Shown here piece after piece: positions 1 to 8,417 of a DNA stretch of 34,092 bases. Each line of letters starts with the position of its first letter. Position 1 is the first letter of the stretch. Source of the stretch: a bacterium (lineage in GTDB: Bacteria; Planctomycetota; UBA1135; GCA-002686595); contig JAAELL010000233.1 of assembly GCA_024226735.1 (NCBI GenBank), forward strand, positions 1 to 34,092. The letters are read 5' to 3'. Both the position numbers and the translations under genes were made by a program. Below the pieces are notes generated by a model, which was not told where the DNA came from, did no database searches, and worked only from the letters and a program-made list of their open reading frames with translations.

Positions 1-158
1 CGCGCGGTGGCGGCGTTGCCCCAAGACAGTATCTATCCCTGGTGTGAGTAGCACAGAGGCTACGCACAGAACCCGGCGCCTTGCCCCCACACGAAAGCGG
101 CTCGGACAAATGCGCCGAACTTTCGACTCACACCACTAGAGCCCGTGCGGATCGGCGC

Positions 159-2150
159 TCACTGCGCCCTCTCCAGCTCACGGTAGTGGGCGGGACCGAG
201 GATGGGCTCGGCGATGTCCATCTCCTCGGGGCTCAGCGGAGACAGGTCGATGAGCAGGGCCGTCATCGCGTCCTTCGAGTAGCCGGCGTCCAGAGTGTCC
301 GATACGGTCGAGCGGACTCCCGCCGGGGCCGCGGGGGGGTCCTGCGCGTCACCCGGTTGATCGCTCTGGAGATCGCTCTGCTGATCGCCCCTATCGCGCT
401 CGGTCCGGATGACCTCCGCGACCAGCCTCCAGTCGAAGTCCACCTCGGGGCCCTCGTACCCCCGTACGGTGCCCGACAAGTCCAGGTAGCTGACCGACAG
501 CTCGACGCCCGCGAGGTCGTGCGCGTCGGCAAGTACCTTACAGTCCTCGGGCTCGAAGCCGAGCTCACGAAAGGGGTCGCCGCGGTGCTTTGCGACTGCG
601 GGGATCTCGACGATCTTCCAGGAGACCAGCTTGGGTAGCGGACTGCCTTCGTAGCCGGCGCTGTCGAAGTGGAGCTTCACGCCCGGCGCAAACTCGAGCG
701 ACTGGGCGGCCATGCCACCGAAGATCTCGAACGCGCTGCCGACGCTCACCGCGGTGTTCGGCGCATAGATCGTTCCGTGGAACTGCGCGGTCGACTCGAG
801 CTTGACGGCGGGGTCACCGACAGGGGCTGCGATCTCGCCGACCTGGATCGAGATCTCCTCGGGCTGCTCGCTCGACGTGTTGAGCGTGGAGCCCGGCGCG
901 AGGTTCATGCCCGCCGTCACGTACAGCTGCACGTCGCCATCGGTCGTGTCGAGGTAGATATCCGCGCCCGGCTCGAGCTCCAGCGTCCCCACGACCAGCG
1001 TGCACGGGCCACGCACGATCAGCTCCGCATCGGCCGCCACGGTGATCCCGGCGTAGCCGATCGACGAAGGCGGAATGAGCATGGGGATCGCCGAGTCATG
1101 CACGACGGCTGCGAGCGTGTCGACCGTAGGGATCTCGACCGCCGGCAGCTCGATGGCCTCCGTGCGGGCGGCCGTCTCGCCCGTGGCGAAGGCATCACCG
1201 TTCGTGAAGACCTCGGCGCCGACGCCAGGAATCGCGTCGCCAAAGAGCTTGGGGGCATCGGTGCCGCTACCCGCCAGGGTGATCGAGCCGTTGGAGCCCA
1301 CGACCGCGCCGTCGAACGTGTGGTCGACGGTCCCCGCGGACGCCTCCTCCTGCAGGGCGGTGAGGGCGGCTTCACTGAGTCCCTCGATCGACTGCGATCC
1401 CTGCTCGACGTACTGCGCAATGGCCGCGTCGATCGCAGCAATCTTCCCGTCGAGGTCCGCGGTGTAGCTATTGATGTAGTTCAGATCGGGATTCTGAGGC
1501 GCGAGGTATTCGTCCGAATCGATCTCCATATCAAGCTGGGCATCCACGGCGTAGTCGCGCTTCATGACCGCGTAGTCGCGCTCCGTCACGAGCGCTGCCT
1601 TGTCGGCCTCGAGCGCGGCGATCTTCGCGGAGTAGTCGCCGGCGCTGGACTGCTCGTATTCGAGAACGGTGTCGTCGTAACTCGCCTCTTCAGAGTCGTA
1701 GCCGTCGACGAGCAACACGTCGTCGATGACCAGGTCTTCGTCCGAGAAGAACCCGAGCGAGATCTCGACCGGCTCGACGACGAGCGCCAGCGTCGAACGC
1801 CCGCTCCCGCACATGCCCGTGCTCTCGAGCCGCACGCGCCCATCGGCCAGCTCCGTCGCATCGACCCACACCAGTCCCTGTCCCGCGCGCGCGGGGCTCG
1901 CCGCCGAGCCGATCTGGCCTGACTTCCCGATGCGCAGTCCCTGGTAGGCCTCGCTCAGCCCTCCCTCGGCGAGGTAGAAGGCCCGCGTGTTCTCGACATC
2001 CCCCGCCAGCGAGCGGGTCAAGGCACCCGACACCTGAAGGAACGCGGCCGCGAACATGGAGACCACGCTCACGGTCAAGAGCGCCACCACCAACGCGCTC
2101 CCGCTCCGCCCGCTACGCGAGCCTCTAACTCCTCGTCTACTGTTTCCCAC
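159..2150 (-). CDS. PilX-like type IV pilus-associated protein with DUF7305-like C-terminus
   Basis: Predicted 663-residue protein. The basic N-terminus (about residues 1-16, rich in Arg, Gly and Ser) is followed by one hydrophobic helix (about 18-45, GSALVVALLTVSVVSMFAA). The segment after the helix ends in AFYLAEGGLSEAY, a pattern typical of PilX and other minor pilin-like proteins whose hydrophobic helix packs into a pilus or pseudopilus. The middle (about 165-260) is charged and coiled-coil-like and contains two copies of RDYAV close together. Residues of about 275-510 look like a beta-rich domain ending in FHGTIYAPNTAVSVGS and FAPGVKLHFDSAGYEG, which resembles DUF7305 of PilX-type proteins. 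A further 150-residue tail is unassigned. It stands alone on this strand, and the window ends just past it, so operon partners cannot be seen. The family assignment is from memory of motifs, and the role in a pilus is inferred. Confidence 0.75.
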   Translation of the reverse strand: MGNSRRGVRGSRSGRSGSALVVALLTVSVVSMFAAAFLQVSGALTRSLAGDVENTRAFYLAEGGLSEAYQGLRIGKSGQIGSAASPARAGQGLVWVDATELADGRVRLESTGMCGSGRSTLALVVEPVEISLGFFSDEDLVIDDVLLVDGYDSEEASYDDTVLEYEQSSAGDYSAKIAALEADKAALVTERDYAVMKRDYAVDAQLDMEIDSDEYLAPQNPDLNYINSYTADLDGKIAAIDAAIAQYVEQGSQSIEGLSEAALTALQEEASAGTVDHTFDGAVVGSNGSITLAGSGTDAPKLFGDAIPGVGAEVFTNGDAFATGETAARTEAIELPAVEIPTVDTLAAVVHDSAIPMLIPPSSIGYAGITVAADAELIVRGPCTLVVGTLELEPGADIYLDTTDGDVQLYVTAGMNLAPGSTLNTSSEQPEEISIQVGEIAAPVGDPAVKLESTAQFHGTIYAPNTAVSVGSAFEIFGGMAAQSLEFAPGVKLHFDSAGYEGSPLPKLVSWKIVEIPAVAKHRGDPFRELGFEPEDCKVLADAHDLAGVELSVSYLDLSGTVRGYEGPEVDFDWRLVAEVIRTERDRGDQQSDLQSDQPGDAQDPPAAPAGVRSTVSDTLDAGYSKDAMTALLIDLSPLSPEEMDIAEPILGPAHYRELERAQ

Positions 2151-2474
2151 TGTCCCCCGAGCTCTCGCTCTTCCAAGGTTCGAATGCTTGCGCCGTTCTT
2201 CACATCCGGGCGCGTCTGTCTGAACGGGGAGGTCCTTGCCCTTGTCGGAACATCACTCCACTCAGCTCTCGTTGAAAGCGGAGGAATCCTCTCCGACCGA
2301 ACATCCCACTGACACCTTTGGATGTCGTGTGCCGTTCCGATGCACGGTGCCGGACAGCTTTCTCGGATTCGGTGGCCCCCGAGCGCCACGAACGGCGCCC
2401 CTGCCCTTGGAGCGCGGATGCGCTCGAACAATCGCTGCGGCCCCCCTCGAACCTGTCCCCAAGCGCCTATCGAC
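2151..2474. other. Divergent intergenic region
   Basis: About 320 bases lie between the start of the minus-strand PilX-like gene and the GTG start of the thioredoxin-like gene. It must hold both promoters. Open frames cross it on both strands, but none has a recognisable domain or a ribosome binding site, and I see no RNA gene or strong hairpin in it. Confidence 0.5.
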
Positions 2475-3419
2475 GTGAATCACGCACGCATCCCCTCTCT
2501 CGTTCTCTCCCTCGTTCTCTGGACGCACCACTCGGCCGCCCAGGAGGTGCCGCCCGCCGACACGTACATCCCCCCCGAGATCGGTGAGGTGGCACCTCCT
2601 CTGGCCAACGTCTACTGGCGCCAGCTCCCGGAGAGCGGCGAGCCGCCCGTGATTGTCGAGCAGCGCGGCAAGGTCGTGATCGTCCACACGTGGGTGTGGT
2701 ACTGCGCCGCCTGCGTGCGGCACGCCGTGCCCTACATGGTCGACCTCAGGCGAGCGAACTCGGCGGACGACCTCACGCTGATCTCCCTCTCCGGTCAGAA
2801 CCAGCTGGAGGACGTCGCCGACGACAAATGGCTCGAGGTCGGGCGCGAGATGGGTATGCAGCACGCGCTCGCCGAAACGAGCTACTTCGGGGAGTTCAGC
2901 CCCTACCTCAACCTGAACAAGAGCGGCGGCTCGACCACCCTCCGCGAGCTCGAACGGGACCCGCACGAGGTGTCCACTCCGGCGCTCGCGCCCCCGGTGC
3001 CGCGCGTGGTCGACGAGGATGCGCCGCATGGCGGTCATGGCGGCGCCGTAGAACTCCAGCCTGTTCTTCCAGGAGATGGCGCCGCGCCCCATGAGCTTGA
3101 GGTAGGTCTCGTGAATGAGGGCCGTCGGCTGGAGCGTGTGGCCTACCCGTTCGTCCCGCATGCAGCTCTGGGCACGCATGCGCAGGTCCTGGTAGACGGC
3201 TGCGACGAAAGCGTCCCAGTCCGCGCCCAGTCCCTCCTGCGAGAGGCTCGGCTCGACCGGCATTGCCCCTTCCTACCCCTTGCGCGGCGAGTGCTACCGA
3301 CTCGGGGACCGTCGGGTCTGGACTCGTACAGCACCGATACGACGCCGGCCGCGGCGAGCCCGCCCAATCCGGCGAAACCCGAAGAAACGTGGCGGCCCAC
3401 GTCCACGCCGCGGGGATGA
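2475..3419 (+). CDS. Exported thioredoxin/TlpA-like protein, C-terminus replaced
   Basis: The GTG at 2475 is chosen because it is directly followed by a signal peptide (PSLVLSLVLW ... SAAQ). The frame is open further upstream but reads as non-protein-like sequence. The mature part contains a thioredoxin-like core: beta strand KVVIVHTWVWYCAAC with a CxxC pair (C77 and C80), then helix VRHAVPYMVDL, then strand LTLISL. Homology-like sequence continues to ETSYFGEFSPYLNLNKSGG, the usual place of the cis-loop and final strands in TlpA/AhpC-type proteins. After about residue 155 (near position 2940) the sequence changes: the remaining roughly 159 codons are simply the antisense of an ECF sigma factor gene. 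The last strand and helix of the fold are therefore missing. It would act outside the cytoplasm as a thiol-disulfide protein if functional, but the truncation makes that doubtful. Confidence 0.6.
   Translation: MNHARIPSLVLSLVLWTHHSAAQEVPPADTYIPPEIGEVAPPLANVYWRQLPESGEPPVIVEQRGKVVIVHTWVWYCAACVRHAVPYMVDLRRANSADDLTLISLSGQNQLEDVADDKWLEVGREMGMQHALAETSYFGEFSPYLNLNKSGGSTTLRELERDPHEVSTPALAPPVPRVVDEDAPHGGHGGAVELQPVLPGDGAAPHELEVGLVNEGRRLERVAYPFVPHAALGTHAQVLVDGCDESVPVRAQSLLREARLDRHCPFLPLARRVLPTRGPSGLDSYSTDTTPAAASPPNPAKPEETWRPTSTPRG
2940..3263 (-). pseudogene. Truncated ECF-type RNA polymerase sigma factor (N-terminal part)
   Basis: Starting with ATG at 3263 on the minus strand, about 108 codons match the N-terminal half of the TIGR02999-type ECF sigma factors common in Planctomycetes. 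The helices of region 2 are visible as VYQDLRMRAQ, TLQPTALIHETYLKL and YGAAMTAMRRILVDHARHRG, followed by RVPFELAE, the start of the linker. Region 4, which binds the -35 element, is absent. From about position 2940 the frame continues only as the antisense of the thioredoxin-like gene. The frame stays open to 2262, so gene callers may report a 333-residue protein, but two thirds of it are spurious. It is probably non-functional as a sigma factor because promoter recognition needs region 4. The alternative is an assembly join. Confidence 0.7.
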
Positions 3420-3471
3420 GAAGTGTCAGAGCCCCCCACCCCCCGCACGCGGTGGATCGAATCATCAACTC

Positions 3472-3479
3472 AGGAGGAG
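3472..3479 (+). promoter_or_regulatory. Strong ribosome binding site (AGGAGGAG)
   Basis: AGGAGGAG lies four bases before the ATG at 3484. It is the strongest Shine-Dalgarno sequence I noticed in the window, and it fixes the start of the following secreted protein despite about 200 bases of open frame upstream. Confidence 0.85.
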
Positions 3480-3483
3480 TTCC

Positions 3484-6192
3484 ATGAAATCTCTCACAGG
3501 TACGAGCCCTCGGTGGCCGAGTCTCGCGTTGCTCTCGGCACTGCTCTCGCCCACGGTCGGCCTGGCGCAAATCGCAAACGAGGACGACTGTTCCGGCGCC
3601 GGACTGCGCGTCTACGAGGCAGGCGTGCTCCACACCTTCGACACGGAGAACGCGACGACGGACCCCAGCCACGGGCAGTCGACGAGCTGCGCTTCGCCGC
3701 CCTCGGCCCCGGGGATCGAGCACGACGTGTGGTTCACGTTCTGGCCGACCGTCACGGGGACGGCGCGGCTCGCGGCGAGCACCGATGACTTCACCGACCT
3801 GAAGGTCTTCGTGTACGCCTGCCCGCCGACGAACTGCAACACGCCGCTGCCGCCCCCCCTGCGCTGCTCGGCCCCGGTCGCCGGACCGGGTCTCAGCAAC
3901 GTGGTGGTCGTGGCGATTCCGATCGCGGCGTACCAGCCGATCCGTGTGCAGCTCGGCTCCGTCCCGGGCACCGGTGGCGTCGGGGAAGGGACGTTCCTGT
4001 TCATCGAGACTGGGAGCCCGCCTGCCGCGCCGACGGCGCCAGAGTTCGCGGCGGCGCAGGAGCCGGACTTCTGCGACGACTTGGACTCGTACGCGGCGGG
4101 CCCCTTGCTCAGCGCGACCGATCGCTGGGAGCCGTGGGACCTCGATCCGAACGTCGGGATGGCCCAAGTGAGCCCGACGGTCTCTCTCAGTCCTCCGCAC
4201 TCGATGTTCCTCGACGAGGACGACGATCTCGTGCACCGCCTCGACCTCACGTCCGGCAAGTGGGTGATTCGCGCCGACATGTACGTGGTGATGAGCGTCA
4301 GCGGCGAGTCGTTTCTCATCCTGATGAACACCTACGAGCCGCTCGGAGCCAAGAACTGGTCGACGACCCTGCGCGCCAACGCCGTGACGGGGTTGATCGA
4401 GGATCTCGATTCCGCGGCCACGCTGCCCTTCAACTTCGGCGAATGGGGTGAGCTGCGCGTCGAGATCGACCTCGACGCCGACACGCAGAGCGCCTACTAC
4501 AACAGCCAGCTCCTGTTCACCGACTCGTGGACGGGCCACTCCGGTGCCGTGGGCACGCCGACGATCGAGGCGATCGACCTGTTCAGCAGCGCCTCCTCGG
4601 GCGTCTTCTTCGACAACGTCCGGATCACGCGGCAACCCTGTGACGGTTTCGACGACTACACGGCAGCCTCGGAGCTCGTCGGCCAGACGAGCCGCTGGGA
4701 GTCGTGGAACAACGACCCCGCAGTCGACAACGCCCTGGTCGTCACCTCACCGGACCCGGCGTTCAACGGTTCGAACTCCCTGCTCGTCGACGACACGGAC
4801 GACATCGTGCGGCGCCTCAGCGGCGCCAACTCCGGCAAGTGGCGCGCCAGCGCGCGCTGGTACATCCAGGACACCGGGGGACAGCCGTTCGTGGGCAACT
4901 CCTGGATGCTGCTCCAGAACACCTACACGCCGAACGGACCGGTGCACTGGTCGTCACAGATTCGCGCGTCGAGCGCGACCGGCATGGTCGAGGACTTCAA
5001 CTCGGGCGGCGCGGTGCCGATGGTCACCAACGCCTGGCGCGAGCTGCGCGTCGACATCGACCTCGACAACGACACCCAGAGCGCGTACTACAACAACCAG
5101 CTGCTCTACACCGATGCTTGGACGACGCACGTCGCCGCTGGCGGCGTGCCCGAGCTCGCGAGCCTGAACCTCTTCGCCGACGGGCCGGGGGGCAACACGG
5201 GCGCCTTTTTCGACGAGGTCTGCGTGCGCCGCGCGCCGTGCAGCCAGAACGCGGACAACGTGTCGATCGTCCCGAATCCGCTGAACTCCTGTCCGGGCTC
5301 GCTCAACCGCTACTTCCGCGTGTACGACCTGGACAGCGAGTGCGGCATCGTGCCCGGTGCGGACGCCTACGTCGAGTCGGTCGACTTCGCGGTGCGCTCG
5401 GCGCTGTCCCCCATGCCGGGCCACGTCCGGCTCTACTCCCGCAACCCCCAGGACCCGCTGCCGTTCGACCTCGGAAGCCTCACGCTGCTCCACGAGGAGT
5501 CGATCACGGTCGGCAACCTGAGCTTCGAGCACGTGTACGTGCCCCTCTGCGAGGCGGTGCGGGTGCCGTTCGGTCGGGAGCTCGTCGTCGAGGTCGCGGT
5601 CGATCAGGCCGGTAGCCAGTTCATGATCGGCGTCAACGGCACCGGCACGAAGCCCTGGTACTTCGCCGGCAGCGGCGGCTGTGCCCCAATCCCCCAAGAG
5701 GTACCGACGGGACTCGGGATCGATCCGATCATCGACGTGACCGTGTACGAAAACCCGCCGCTCGGCTTCGTCGAAGCGAGCTGCGTACCGGACATCAACG
5801 GCACCGGCCTGCCGGGTCGCATTCACCTCGAGGGCTCGGGCATCGCGGACGAGCCGCTCTTCGCGACGTGCTTCCAGGGCCCCCCGGGCGAGTTCGGCTA
5901 CTACATCTTCAGCGACAACCTCGGCACGATCCCGATCGGAAACGGCGTGGTGTGCGTCTTCACGACGATCCTGCGCTACAACCGGCCGGATCTGGTCTTC
6001 CAGTTCGATGCGAACGGCGTCGGGGTGCGAGCTTCGACCGGGATGCCGGTCGAGCTTCCGACGGACGGCTCGTATCCGTTCAACTCACCGCTCGGTGGCG
6101 TGGCGCCGGGCGAGACCTGGTACTACCAGGGGTGGTATCGCGAGTGCCAGACGTGGAACTACACCGACCTGGTCGGCGTGACGTTCCGGTGA
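3484..6192 (+). CDS. Secreted multidomain protein with tandem LamG-like domains and shared C-terminal module
   Basis: A 902-residue protein whose start is fixed by AGGAGGAG. Signal peptide of about 25 residues (ending VGLAQ). Residues 28-180 form a beta-rich domain with DVWFTFWPTVTGTARL, a pattern seen in exported Planctomycete proteins. Two homologous domains follow at about 194-385 and 386-585. Both share RWE-[PS]-W, SGKW, MNTY/LQNTY, TQSAYYN-[SN]-QLL and a closing FFD-x-V, which suggests a concanavalin/LamG-like fold and an internal duplication. Residues 586-765 resemble the N-terminal domain of the secreted protein at 20398-21417. The last 140 residues are the shared C-terminal module (one Cys near its start, VVCVF, GETWYYQGWYR, final aromatic-x end). 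It probably acts at the cell surface or outside the cell. Substrate and partner are unknown. A GC-rich hairpin follows it. Confidence 0.85.
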   Translation: MKSLTGTSPRWPSLALLSALLSPTVGLAQIANEDDCSGAGLRVYEAGVLHTFDTENATTDPSHGQSTSCASPPSAPGIEHDVWFTFWPTVTGTARLAASTDDFTDLKVFVYACPPTNCNTPLPPPLRCSAPVAGPGLSNVVVVAIPIAAYQPIRVQLGSVPGTGGVGEGTFLFIETGSPPAAPTAPEFAAAQEPDFCDDLDSYAAGPLLSATDRWEPWDLDPNVGMAQVSPTVSLSPPHSMFLDEDDDLVHRLDLTSGKWVIRADMYVVMSVSGESFLILMNTYEPLGAKNWSTTLRANAVTGLIEDLDSAATLPFNFGEWGELRVEIDLDADTQSAYYNSQLLFTDSWTGHSGAVGTPTIEAIDLFSSASSGVFFDNVRITRQPCDGFDDYTAASELVGQTSRWESWNNDPAVDNALVVTSPDPAFNGSNSLLVDDTDDIVRRLSGANSGKWRASARWYIQDTGGQPFVGNSWMLLQNTYTPNGPVHWSSQIRASSATGMVEDFNSGGAVPMVTNAWRELRVDIDLDNDTQSAYYNNQLLYTDAWTTHVAAGGVPELASLNLFADGPGGNTGAFFDEVCVRRAPCSQNADNVSIVPNPLNSCPGSLNRYFRVYDLDSECGIVPGADAYVESVDFAVRSALSPMPGHVRLYSRNPQDPLPFDLGSLTLLHEESITVGNLSFEHVYVPLCEAVRVPFGRELVVEVAVDQAGSQFMIGVNGTGTKPWYFAGSGGCAPIPQEVPTGLGIDPIIDVTVYENPPLGFVEASCVPDINGTGLPGRIHLEGSGIADEPLFATCFQGPPGEFGYYIFSDNLGTIPIGNGVVCVFTTILRYNRPDLVFQFDANGVGVRASTGMPVELPTDGSYPFNSPLGGVAPGETWYYQGWYRECQTWNYTDLVGVTFR

Positions 6193-6236
6193 TTCCGCAG
6201 TAGCGTCCGCGCAATCACGGCCACTTGTAGAGCGTC

Positions 6237-6271
6237 CCGGAGGGGGCGGGCCGCGGGCCCGCCCCCTCCGG
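6237..6271 (+). terminator. GC-rich hairpin downstream of the secreted protein
   Basis: A perfect 16-bp stem (CCGGAGGGGGCGGGCC and its complement) with a GCG loop begins 44 bases after the stop at 6192. There is no T-run after it, so it is a candidate attenuating or Rho-assisted end rather than a classical intrinsic terminator. It also lies just past the end of the decayed minus-strand efflux fragments. Confidence 0.55.
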
Positions 6272-6276
6272 TGACT

Positions 6277-6489
6277 TCAGCTCGGCGAGCCTCTTTCACC
6301 GATCGTCGGCATCGCGTTGCCGGACGTGAGGGACTCGAGCCCGATCGAGCCGGCGAGCGAGAACGTGGGATAGAGGTCCGCCGTTGCGACTCCGAGGCGC
6401 GCGGTCTCCGCCGCGAGCTGCCGCTCGGCCTGTCGTACGTCGGGGCGCCGACGTAGAACTTGGGAGGGGACCCCCACCGCAACGCCCAT
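6277..6489 (-). pseudogene. Fragment of NodT/OprM-type outer-membrane efflux protein
   Basis: A 70-codon open stretch reads VPSQVLRRRPDVRQAERQLA, then AETARLGVATADLYPTFSLA and GSIGLES. This is the signature block of NodT-family RND efflux outer-membrane lipoproteins (LRRRPDVRQAE, then A-x-LYP-x-FSL-x-GS-x-G). Normal members have about 450-500 residues, and only this internal block remains. It stops 15 residues after GLES and has no lipoprotein signal. The adaptor fragment lies directly upstream on the same strand in another frame, which is the normal gene order adaptor - pump - outer-membrane factor with the pump missing. It cannot form a channel as it stands. Confidence 0.8.
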
Positions 6490-6506
6490 CCGATGAGCAG
6501 CGCCAT

Positions 6507-6653
6507 GCGATTCTCGACGGGAAACGCGTTGCCGAACGCGGCTTCCGCTCCGATCGTCGTGACGGTGCCGGTGACCTCGACACCCTCCATCGTGGGGAAC
6601 GTCGCGTTGACGGCCTGGCCGAAGTCGACGTCGCGGCTCAGGGTCTCGGGAAC
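6507..6653 (-). pseudogene. Fragment of RND efflux periplasmic adaptor (membrane fusion protein)
   Basis: On the minus strand, one frame reads VPETLSRDVDFGQAV, then NATFPTMEGVEVTGTVTTIG and ends at AFPVENR. This fits the beta-barrel part of HlyD/AcrA-type adaptors (VPE ... GQ-x-V ... F-x-G-x-V-x-x-IG ... FPVE-x-R). The N-terminal signal, hairpin and lipoyl domains are absent, and downstream of NR the frame no longer matches the family. Together with the NodT-like fragment that begins within 20 bases it marks a deleted MFP-RND-OMF operon. The evidence is motif-level only. Confidence 0.6.
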
Positions 6654-6803
6654 CGGGAGCGGAGCGGCGCTGCAGGCTACCGCGTCCGCCCGTTCGTGTC
6701 TGTGGCGATCCGGTTCCGACCCCCTGCTACGATCTTGCCCGACCTGGACGACAGGCCACGGTCAAGCACTCGACTCGGGACTCATGCCAGCGCCATACAT
6801 CCC

Positions 6804-8348
6804 ATGCGAATCGCCCTTCCGCTCCTCGTGCTCGCGGTCCTCGTCGGCGCCCTCTTGCTTTGGATGCAACCGGTCGACCGCGACACACGGGGCCTCGCGC
6901 GCGAGGACTCCACGGTCAAGGCCGAAGGCGAAGCGGCGCCGGAACTGGTCCAGGGCCCGGCCCCCAGGGAAGCAGCCGTCGTGGCTCCGACGGAGACGCC
7001 CGAGCCAGCGGACGAAGAGAAGCCCGAGACCGAAGTGGCTGCAGCTCAGGAGCCTCCGATCGGCGCGGGCGACCTCGAGGCCAAGGTCCCGATCACGATC
7101 CGAGTCGTGGACGACACGGATGCGCCCGTCGGCGAGGCGTCGGTAACGATCTGGGCGATGCGTCGCGACGACGAGCCTGGCGGACACTACCTCTACCGCG
7201 GTGAGCAGCCGTTCGGCGAGACCAATCGCCAGGGCGTCGTAGAGCTCGACCACTGGCAATGGGTGACCGTGGACGGTCGCACGGGCGAAGTCACCCTCAA
7301 GGTCACCCATCCGGAGTTCGTGACCTTCACCGGGGACATCACGATTGGACCCGGCCAGCACGTGGTGCGCCTCGAGCGTGGTACGACCGTCGTCGTGACC
7401 GGCTGGCACGGCGCGCAGTCGAACGTGATCATGGACCTGCAACTGCAGGTCGACCACGAGGCGAAGCTCGGGTCGGATGCTTGGGAGCCCCTTGCGGACG
7501 GACGTCTCGCGACGACCCAGATTCCCCCGGGCCCGCATTGGATCGTGGCCTCCCACCAGCACCCGGAGCTCGGCCGTCTGTCCTCGGCGGCGGAGCGCTT
7601 CGAGGTCGGCGAAGTGGGCTGGGAGACGCTGTACCTGGAATTGCACGCCCCCATCGACTTCGTCGGTCGAGTCGACGCGAGCGTACCGCGCCCGGTCGCC
7701 GACGGGCACGTCATGCTCGTCCTACGCTCGGGCGGCCTGCGGGGGGGCGAGCCGGTTCTCTCGCAGAGTTTCGAGGCCGAGATCGAGCCCGATGGCACCT
7801 TCGTCCTCGCAGGCCTGCGACCCGGCGCAGGCCAGATCTTCGCCATTTGTCGCGGTTGGTCGTCGAGGAAGACCCTGGCGGACGACCCGCTTCAGATCGG
7901 CGTGCGCTTCACCGAACCGCCCTCGGCCGAGAAGAAGCGCAGCGTCCTCGAGGGCGAGGGCGACCGCGCCTACATCCTGCAGCGTACCGAGGTGCCGCAG
8001 GTCGACACTCCCTACGTGGTCGGGATGGAGCGCACGGGGATCCTGGAGGTCACCGTGCTCGGCCCGGACGGCACGCCGGTCGAAGGCGCGACCGTGCATA
8101 CCTCCCCCAACGTTCGCGTCATGGGGGTTGGCGCGTGGATTCACCCGTGGCGCGAATGGCGCGCCACTACCGGCGCCGACGGCGTCGCCCGCATCGAGGA
8201 CCTTCCGCCGACCCGACAGCTCTGGTTCGGGGCGGGGGCCACGGGACTGCGCATGGCGGCGCAGGACCGGGCCGAGACGCCGGCGGTGGACGTTCGCTCG
8301 GGTGAGGCCTCGGCCGGTGAAATCACGCTGGAAGCTGGAGACGGTTGA
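6804..8348 (+). CDS. Membrane-anchored protein with carboxypeptidase-regulatory-like domains
   Basis: A 514-residue protein. ATG 6804 is chosen because it opens directly into an N-terminal transmembrane helix (RIALPLLVLAVLVGALLLWM). Upstream codons in the same frame overlap the decayed efflux fragments and look non-coding. Residues of about 25-90 are a Pro/Glu/Ala-rich linker. From about 95 a beta-sandwich domain starts (ITIRVVDDTDAPVGEASVTI), with the D-x-PV-x-A-x-V pattern of carboxypeptidase-regulatory or Ig-like folds. A second such unit is clear near 413-515 (LEVTVLGPDGTPVEGATVHT, then TGADGVARIEDLPP). Two more beta-rich stretches lie between them. No catalytic motif is visible. It probably sits in the inner membrane with domains facing the periplasm. 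The shared secreted-protein module is not part of it, although a remnant lies just after its stop codon. Confidence 0.75.
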   Translation: MRIALPLLVLAVLVGALLLWMQPVDRDTRGLAREDSTVKAEGEAAPELVQGPAPREAAVVAPTETPEPADEEKPETEVAAAQEPPIGAGDLEAKVPITIRVVDDTDAPVGEASVTIWAMRRDDEPGGHYLYRGEQPFGETNRQGVVELDHWQWVTVDGRTGEVTLKVTHPEFVTFTGDITIGPGQHVVRLERGTTVVVTGWHGAQSNVIMDLQLQVDHEAKLGSDAWEPLADGRLATTQIPPGPHWIVASHQHPELGRLSSAAERFEVGEVGWETLYLELHAPIDFVGRVDASVPRPVADGHVMLVLRSGGLRGGEPVLSQSFEAEIEPDGTFVLAGLRPGAGQIFAICRGWSSRKTLADDPLQIGVRFTEPPSAEKKRSVLEGEGDRAYILQRTEVPQVDTPYVVGMERTGILEVTVLGPDGTPVEGATVHTSPNVRVMGVGAWIHPWREWRATTGADGVARIEDLPPTRQLWFGAGATGLRMAAQDRAETPAVDVRSGEASAGEITLEAGDG

Positions 8349-8354
8349 CCAACC

Positions 8355-8417
8355 GGCTGGTACCGCGACCTGGTGTTCAGCAGTCTCACGGATGCGGCCT
8401 CGGTGACGTTCCAGTAA
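8355..8417 (+). pseudogene. Remnant of the shared C-terminal module
   Basis: Twenty codons plus stop read GWYRDLVFSSLTDAASVTFQ. This matches the final 20 residues of the shared C-terminal module (WYRD ... [SN]-x-TD-x-x-x-V-x-F), including the ending one residue after the last Phe. It is in frame with, but separated by a TGA from, the gene ending at 8348. Nothing upstream matches the rest of the module. It is the tail of a lost gene or a clipped duplicate. Confidence 0.75.

Noticed and set aside
40..135. Perfect 10-bp inverted repeat TGGTGTGAGT (40-49 and 126-135)
   Set aside because: The loop is 76 bases, there is no T-run or nearby gene on the plus strand, and a 10-bp match at this distance can arise by chance.
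2262..2939. Continuation of the ECF sigma frame to give a 333-residue protein
   Set aside because: From about 2940 on it reads the antisense of the thioredoxin-like gene, has no region 4 motif and no protein-like pattern.
3143..3448. Minus-strand open frame with a hydrophobic stretch (GLGGLAAAGVVSVLYES)
   Set aside because: It overlaps the better supported sigma fragment in another frame, and outside the hydrophobic part it is low-complexity Arg/Ser sequence.
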